Below, in pieces: positions 58,216 through 64,000 of a DNA stretch of 64,000 nt. The translations under genes were made by a program, and so were the position numbers. Location of the stretch: the NCBI GenBank assembly GCA_963922205.1, contig CAWUHX010000130.1, positions 806,001 through 870,000 on the forward strand, read 5' to 3'. The notes beneath the pieces were generated by a model. It made no database searches. It worked only from the letters and a program-made list of their open reading frames with translations, and was not told the origin of the DNA. The first letter of the stretch is position 1. Each line of letters opens with the position of its first letter. The DNA comes from Romanomermis culicivorax. Taxonomy: Eukaryota > Nematoda > Enoplea > Mermithida > Mermithidae.

Positions 58216-58409
58216 CTCAGTAAATGAAAAAAACGCTCAATTATAATGCATTAAATAGGCGGTGCTCAGTTGTCGGTGCTCAAATGTCTCGCGCTCAGTT
58301 GTCACGGCGCTCAGTTGTCGCGGTGCTCAATTGTCTGGCGCTCAGTTGTCGGTGCTCAATTGTCGACACTCAATTGTCCGGCGCTCAATTGTCGGTGCAC
58401 CAAAGTACA

Positions 58410-58729
58410 CTTGAAGCTTTAACATGTAAAATTCAACATTGTTGTAGAAAATACGTCCTAAGCTTTTCCACCTTGTAGAAAGTACGCCTGAAGCTGTAAC
58501 ATGTAAAATTCCACACCACTGTGGAAAGTGTGTAGAGTCGCCCCAACTTGCCTTAGCTCAGACGTTAAAATTGCCGTTTTTTGAAAAAATTACAAATTTT
58601 GTGTGTAAAATCCTGGATTTTTAGTTTTTTCTTACAAATTCAGCACTTTTATGTTCTTCCTTGAACATAATATATCAAGAAACCATGTTCGGCATGACCA
58701 TGTTGAGCTTCCAGTTTTCAAAATTTAAC
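58410..58729. other. Dispersed repeat remnants, no gene
   Basis: Contains GAAGCTTTAACATGTAAAAT at 58415 and its paralogue GAAGCTGTAACATGTAAAAT at 58491. The second is preceded by an uninterrupted GTAGAAAGTACGCC, an empty-site equivalent of the large element's target. Confidence 0.5.
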
Positions 58730-59215
58730 GGTGCACCGACAATTGAGCGCCGGACAATTGAGCACCGTGACAACTGAGCACCGTGACAACTGAGCGCGAG
58801 ACATTTGAGCGCCGACAACTGAGCACTGACTATTTAATGCATTATAATTGAGCGTTTTTTTCATTTACTGTGGCCTAGGCCTAAGCCTAAGCCTAAGCCT
58901 AAGCCTAAGCCTAAGCCTAAGCCTAATCCTAAGCCTAAGCCTAAGCCTAAGCCTAAGCCTAAGCCTAAGCCTAAGCCTAAGCCTAAGCCTAAGCCTAAGC
59001 CTAAGCCTAAGCCTAAGCCTAAGCCTAAGCCTAAGCCTAAGCCTAAGCATAAACATAAACCTAAGCCTAAGGCACGGTGCTCAGTTGTCGGCGCTCAGTT
59101 GTCTGGCGCTCAGTTGTCTGGCGCTCAATTGTCACGGCCCTCAGTTGTCTGGCGCTCAGTTGTCGGGGCTCAATTGTCGGTGCTCAATTGTCCGGCGCTC
59201 AATTGTTGGGTCATG
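58730..59215 (+). mobile_element. Telomeric-core foldback element, small complete copy
   Basis: 486 bp. The left end is GGTGCACCGACAATTGAGCG, then minisatellite, then ATTTAATGCATTATAATTGA and a T run. The core (CCTAAG)n runs about 58870-59070. The right arm is (GGCGCTCAGTTGTC)n ending GGGTCATG at 59215. Flanked by a perfect 9-bp duplication AAATTTAAC (58721-58729 and 59216-59224). This copy defines the family's ends. Confidence 0.9.
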
Positions 59216-59224
59216 AAATTTAAC

Positions 59225-59740
59225 ATATCAAACTTACTTCGGGGTAATAAGCGGCTGGTAAGAAAAACATTCTTCGACATCTTCGCATCTACAATAATGA
59301 AAAACTTGCACCACTGAAGGCTAAAAATGCGAAAAATCTACTTTTTAAGAATGGAGGTCATTTCATTTTGCAAAACTTTGTCTTTTTTACAATCTGGACG
59401 TCGAGTGAACGTTTTCAATTTACCACACAAAGTTTCTAAACAATGATCGACGTTGTATCGGCAAAATGTCGCGCTGGATAAAAGTCATCCAAAATATGAT
59501 GAGGCGAACCTTCAACATGTCCAAGAACTTTTTTGCATAATTTTGAAGGCATCTTCAGGATCGAGCCTAACTTTTACTAAAATCTGGAGCAATAGGAATA
59601 GAGGTTGCCTCAATACTGACGGCCCTTGAGGGTCCATGGAACACGATAATGGTAACATACAACATTCCACCCGTAGGATTGATGGTTCTGGCAATCTATG
59701 AGTTCCAAACCTGGCAATTTTTGTTGGGCACTGGTCACCC
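59225..59740. other. No gene recognised
   Basis: Mixed sequence. The minus-strand frame at 59512-59844 overlaps the repeat that follows and is not supported. Confidence 0.3.
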
Positions 59741-60160
59741 TGGATACAAATATCCCAACATTGGCCAGTGGTGGGACAACTCAAGTCCCATTCAGGAAGC
59801 TCTTCAACACTGGTGACCATACCAGGGGCCTCCTGTTGCTCCATGGAATGGGACCAACCTGGACATTTTTGTTGAGCCTAAGTCAGGATAGTGACATCTA
59901 CCTCGACATTGGCCAGCAGTGGGATATCTATGGCACCACCCAGGAAGCCCTTCAACACTGGTGACCATACCGGGGTCCTTCCTGTTGCTCCAAGGGATGA
60001 GTTCTGAACTAGGCTATTTCTGTTGAATGCTAGTTGGTATGGCCATTCCAACCCTGACATTGGCCACTGTTGGGATATCTGGAGCACCACCCAGGAAGAC
60101 CTTCAACACTGGTGACTGTGCCAGGGGCCACCTTGCCGGCCATTATTGTTGAGCCTTGGT
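59740..60160. repeat. GC-richer ~150-bp tandem repeat
   Basis: CAGGAAG(C/A)(C/T)CTTCAACACTGGTGAC followed by ATACCAGGGGCC or close variants occurs at about 59794, 59940 and 60091. It is the same family as 49270-49560 in reverse orientation. Confidence 0.8.
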
Positions 60161-60324
60161 TCCAGGTGCAAGTCCTAGACCGAGCTCTAACTTTTACTGA
60201 AGATCTCAGCAATGTGAACAGTTTGCCTCGACACAGTCTGCTATTTTTGGAATTCTTGTTTGTCTAAAATTTTTTAAAATTAGAATTATGCAAATTTTGC
60301 CAGTGTATAGAATGAGGTGTTAAG

Positions 60325-60425
60325 GCCCCGTAATCCTGATCCTTAATCCTGACTTCCTGACCTGATAAGGATCAGGAAAGGATAGGACCGGGTAAAGTCG
60401 TCCTTAACGTCCCTTAATTTAAGGA
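60325..60425. repeat. Two short hairpins
   Basis: CCTGATCCTTA near 60337 pairs with TAAGGATCAGG near 60367 (11 bp, perfect). GTCGTCC near 60397 pairs with GGGACGAC near 60426. No run of T after either stem suggests a terminator. Confidence 0.4.
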
Positions 60426-60639
60426 TTGGGACGACTACACGAAAAATATTTTACAGTAAGATTAGATATTGAGATGCGTAAGTTGTATAAATAAAGACGA
60501 TCAGACAGTAGATTTTATACATTTTATTGATCTTGTACATTATTCTGATTATTTTTTTGTTTTCGTTCATGTTGCTCATGTTTACATACATGCATTTACA
60601 TTATTTTGTTTGGGTGTTTTTTTGTTTATTTGTCATATT

Positions 60640-61860
60640 TTAATTTCCCCTTAATTAATTTTTTTATTTTAAATTTTAAAATTTTTTAATTTTAAGTCTT
60701 AGAATTTTTAGTTTTGAATTTTATATTTTTCAACAATTTGTTTATTTGAAATTTTAAAATTTTCAGTTTTGAATTTTATATCTTTTTATAATTTGTTTAT
60801 TTTGAAATTTTGAAATTTTTAGTTCTGAATTTTATATTTTTTTATAAATTTGTTTTTTTGAAATTTAAAAATTTTTAATTTTGAATTTTATATTTTTTTA
60901 AAATTTGTTTTTTTGAAATTTAAAAATTTTTTAGTTTTAATTTTTTAAAATCCAAATTTTTTGATTTTAAATTTTTAAGTTTTAAATTTTTGAATTTTGA
61001 ATTTTCGAATTTTTATATTTTTAAATTTTTAAATTTTAAACTTAAAATTTTCGAATTTTAAAGTTTCAAATTTTGAATTTTTAAATTTTTGAATTTTAAA
61101 TTTTTAAATTTTAAATTTTCAAGTTTTAAATTTTTTAATTTTAAAATCTTTAATTTTAAACTTTTTAATTTTTAATTTTAAATTTTTTGATTTCAAATTT
61201 TTTAATTTTAAACTCAGAATTTTTGAATTCTAAATTTTTAAATTTTAAATTTTTCAATTTTAAATTCTTCAATTTTAATCTTTTTATTTTTTAATTTTAA
61301 ATTTTTTGATTTCACATTTGTTTAATTTTAAATTTTTTAATATTAAATTTTTAAATTTTAAATTTTTGAATTTTGAATTTTCAATTTTTAAATTTTTAAA
61401 TTTTAAATTTTAAATTTTTAAATTTTAAATTTTTAAATTTTTAAATTTTTAAATCTTAAATTTTTAAATTTTAAATTTTAAATTTTAAATTTTTCAATTT
61501 TAAATTCTCAAGTTTTAAATTTTTAAATTCTAAATTTTCTAGTTTCGAATTTCTGAATTTTAAATTTCTGAATTTAAAAAGTTTTCAATTTAAAACGTTG
61601 AAATTTTCTAATTTTAAACTTTAATTTTTTCAATTTTAATTTTATTTTTTATTTAATTTTTAATTTATGTATTTATTTATTTATTAATTATTGTTTACTT
61701 TATTTTTTATTTATTAATTTATTAATTAATTTATTAATTAATTTAAAATTTAATTAATTTAAAATTTAATTAATTTCAAATTTCAAATTTAATTAATTTC
61801 AAATTTCAAATATTTTAATTTTAAATTTCAAATATTTTAATTTTTGATTTTGGCTACGAT
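60640..61860. repeat. (AATTTTAAATTTTT) low-complexity tract
   Basis: About 1.2 kb built from AAATTTT and TTTTAAATTTT words with TTTGAATTT variants, ending in an ATTAATTAATTT stretch near 61720-61800. Confidence 0.9.
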
Positions 61861-62931
61861 CTTGAAACTATTTGAATAAAAGTTATGCAAATTTTTCAAA
61901 CTTATTATTAAGCCAGGTAGAATCAGGTTTTAGCGTTGGTTTAGAGTCCATTCAAATTCAAATTTATCAAATTAAATTTTCCCAGACAATAATGTATGTA
62001 TGTTCAGATATTAAATTTACAATCACATGAATGAAAATTATGCAAATATTAGGCAAATAAAATTTATGACATAATTTAATTTAAAATTAATTTGTTCCCA
62101 AATTGCTCTTAAATTAAAATGAATTTAAATTTTTCCATGGTTGTTTTGACTGTGAATTTGGAATAATTTGAATGAAAATTATGCAAATCGAATGAAATAA
62201 ACTCATAATTTTGTGTGTGTTTATCTTGATTTTGAGCTTAAAACAAGTAGAAACTGATACAACTGATAAAAATGACTCATCTTATCACATCATGAACTTT
62301 CAACATTGCACTTACTACGTCCTCGGATCTCCTCGACCGAAAAATCCATCACAAAAAGCAGCAAGACTGACAATCAAAATGCTTGAAACTAAAAAAAAAT
62401 GAAGAAATGATGGAAAATCAGCAAAATAATTTGGGAAAAAATGATCATTTTTTCACCTAACATGTTGTCATAAAAGGATAAAATGAAAAATTGATGTCCC
62501 AAAATACATAAAATTGGAACCAAATTGCATAAAAATCTAGACGTGTGTCCGTCTACGTGTCCTTTTTTCTATGTTAAATTTCAATTTGTTGATAATTTTA
62601 TCATTTTATTGATTCATACTATTGGATGGACTGTCATCAATTTTGAAGTTAAGAAATTGCATGTATATTAGGTGCAGAAAGAATGTCTTCTTCTTGAGTA
62701 CTATCACTATCCAGTCATCATGGGTGATGCATTAATATACAACCCAAAAATGATGGGGATGCAGATTGGATCAGGTTTTTCATGTGCGCGCCCTATCGGA
62801 TAACTTGATATTTTTCAAAATGATGAAAAAAAACCAAAAAAAACGTTTGTTTAAAAAATAAAAACGAGAATCAAAAGTCGATTTTCGTTTCAGTAGGACG
62901 GAGACGAAACGAAAATCATGCAATTGAAAAG
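61860..62931. other. AT-rich sequence, no gene recognised
   Basis: ATGCAAAT recurs near 61886, 62040 and 62180 in partly similar surroundings (GAATGAAAATTATGCAAAT). A 63-codon frame at 62211-62402 has no recognisable motif. Confidence 0.35.
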
Positions 62932-63504
62932 TGTTGTAGTGTGTTTTCCGCCCATTTTCGCTATTTTGTCAAAGCGCGTATGAGGCCCGCAGGTGGCAAG
63001 TGGAGCGAGCAACGCGGACCATTAGCAGCCGTCTTACTGTAGCCCACGTCGGTATGCTTCCCCTGGGCTCTCTCATCATTATTATTGTTGTTCACTTTTT
63101 AATATATACTTTGTGTACTAGTTGTGGGCCCCGTCGGCCACTGCTATTTTGTCGCCATTAGTCGCCTCCCACCACGCATTCTTTTCTTCTATTGCCCCAG
63201 TGCGTGGGAGTTGATTATTTTTACTTTTTTCCCCCGCTTTCGTTTTGTAAGTAAGTTTTCGTTTAATGTTATTGCGTAATATAAAGGTAGAAAATTCTCT
63301 CCTTCCCGTTTTACGCAATAAGGGAGACAATTAAGGAAACTAGATTTTTCCTCAATTGGTGGGTTAATAGTGTCGGGTTTAAGTACAAATAGTTAAGTTA
63401 ATCGGGTAAACGTGGGTGTGGGAAACACGTACGTTAAGGACGAACCCTGGAATTCCAATCCTGCCTATGACACATCAACCGCCAGCCCACCTACAAATAC
63501 AACA
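62932..63504 (+). mobile_element. Solo LTR-like element, family A
   Basis: 573 bp, starting TGTTGTAGTGTGTTTTCCG and ending AATACAACA, flanked by AAAG at 62928-62931 and 63505-63508. It contains AATATATACTTTG near 63102 and TAATATAAAGG near 63278, either of which could be a promoter TATA element in an LTR. Confidence 0.95.
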
Positions 63505-63517
63505 AAAGCTTCAAAAA

Positions 63518-64000
63518 TGTTGTATTTTGAGACGGTGTCCGAGTTTTGGGATCTGGAGCTGGGAATGGGTTCCAGGATTTGTCCTTAATGCACGTATTTC
63601 CAACACCCACGCTTACCCGATTAATTACTTAATTAACGTACTTAAACCCGACAATGCTTAGCCCGCAAATTAAGAAAGCTAGGCTCCTCAATTTGTCTCC
63701 CTATTACGTAATGGAAAATTGGGAGAGATTCTTCTCCTGATTTTATCTAACATAAAACCACACTTACGCATACAATTGGTGAGTGGGTGAGAAAAATACA
63801 AAGGCTTCCACATGCTGGGGGAAAACACTACTATAATTTGCGCAGGGGGAGGCGAACCAATGGTGAAAAATATAATACGGATAATAGGAGAGCAAGCCCA
63901 ACGCACACCTGCGGAATTGTGCTACAGTAAGACGCCTTTCGATGGTCCACTTCGCTCACTCCACTTTGAACTTGCCCGCCTTTTTGTACAAACGACAAAC
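63518..64000 (-). mobile_element. Solo LTR-like element, diverged, cut by the window edge
   Basis: Starts TGTTGTATTTTGAGACGG and carries the family blocks GTCCTTAATGCACGTATTTCC, TTACCCGATTAATT, GTACTTAAACCCGACA and CTACAGTAAGACG. The other end lies beyond 64000, so no duplication can be checked. Confidence 0.8.

Larger units (their letters stand above)
52891..58401 (-). mobile_element. Large telomeric-core element carrying a receptor-gene fragment
   Basis: The left end is CATGACCCGACAATTGAGCG at 52891, with a short minisatellite arm and then (TTAGGC)n to 53852. The right end follows the N gap: (TTAGGC)n from 58083, then CAGTAAATGAAAAAAACGC, the inverse minisatellite, and GGTGCACC ending at 58401. 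The outer flanks carry the identical 9-mer AAAGTACAC at 52882-52890 and 58402-58410, so both ends belong to one insertion. Both ends match the small elements in reverse orientation. Between them lie 53853-54342 and the segmental-duplication copy with the srx exon. A 9-bp duplication is typical of Mutator-like elements; capture of gene pieces would be Pack-MULE-like. The superfamily is inference, as no transposase is visible. Confidence 0.7.

Noticed and set aside
62932..63504. MITE (DNA transposon) reading of the TGTTGTA...TACAACA family
   Set aside because: Only about 7 bp of inverted end, TG...CA termini and 4-bp duplications of variable sequence fit solo LTRs better. Not fully excluded.

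Overview
The window looks like a repeat-dense piece of a nematode genome, most likely Caenorhabditis or a close rhabditid. The evidence is the nematode telomere hexamer TTAGGC in long internal arrays, ubiquitous CTACAGTAA motifs, TTTTCAG-type splice acceptors, an engrailed-class homeobox gene and a nematode chemoreceptor (srx-like) gene. A 100-base N run (57983-58082) shows it is a scaffold with a gap. No operon, CRISPR array or other prokaryotic feature was seen.

Region 1-12.3 kb is a series of unrelated tandem satellites: a ~510-bp AT-rich satellite, 0.7-1 kb modules separated by AATTCAAA-like sequence, a ~120/235-bp minisatellite and a 7-bp array. One non-repetitive AT-rich island (about 9.3-9.8 kb) is rich in TAATTA-type sites. 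Region 12.3-20.0 kb is almost wholly homopyrimidine on the + strand and carries the last two exons of an engrailed/ceh-16 type gene (16410-16600 and 19855-20031). Just after the gene the bias flips to A-rich (20.3-24.1 kb, ~240-bp units) and returns to T-rich at 25.1-27.2 kb after a CATGATCC repeat and a (TAA)n tract. Region 27.9-29.5 kb is a 21-bp minisatellite.

Region 29.5-40 kb is a transposon graveyard. Eleven copies of two related ~0.5-0.6 kb families, ending TGTTGTA...TACAACA with 4-bp target duplications, are best read as solo LTRs. Eight of the eleven have exact flanking duplications at the stated ends and one has a near-terminal deletion with an exact duplication; one is nested inside another. 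There is also a broken LINE, a tRNA-Thr-type SINE, and an unrecognised open frame interrupted by the LTRs.

Region 41-60 kb holds the most unusual material. A complete two-exon srx-like receptor gene (42518-45708) starts downstream of a TTAGGC array. Its 5' half, with about 3 kb of flanks, is repeated at 54343-57982. That second copy lies between two half-elements (52891-53852 and 58083-58401) whose outer flanks share a perfect 9-bp duplication, so together they look like one transposon. The family has inverted ends made of a 14-bp minisatellite (GGCGCTCAGTTGTC) and a core of telomeric hexamers. Two small complete members occur at 50109-50819 and 58730-59215. The large member appears to carry a captured receptor-gene fragment inside its telomeric core, in the manner of Pack-MULEs. 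A minus-strand gene for a cysteine-rich protein lies at 51021-51579, between these elements.

Region 60-64 kb is AT-rich low-complexity sequence followed by two more LTR copies. Coordinates of repeat edges are read by eye and may be off by tens of bases, except where a duplication fixes them.
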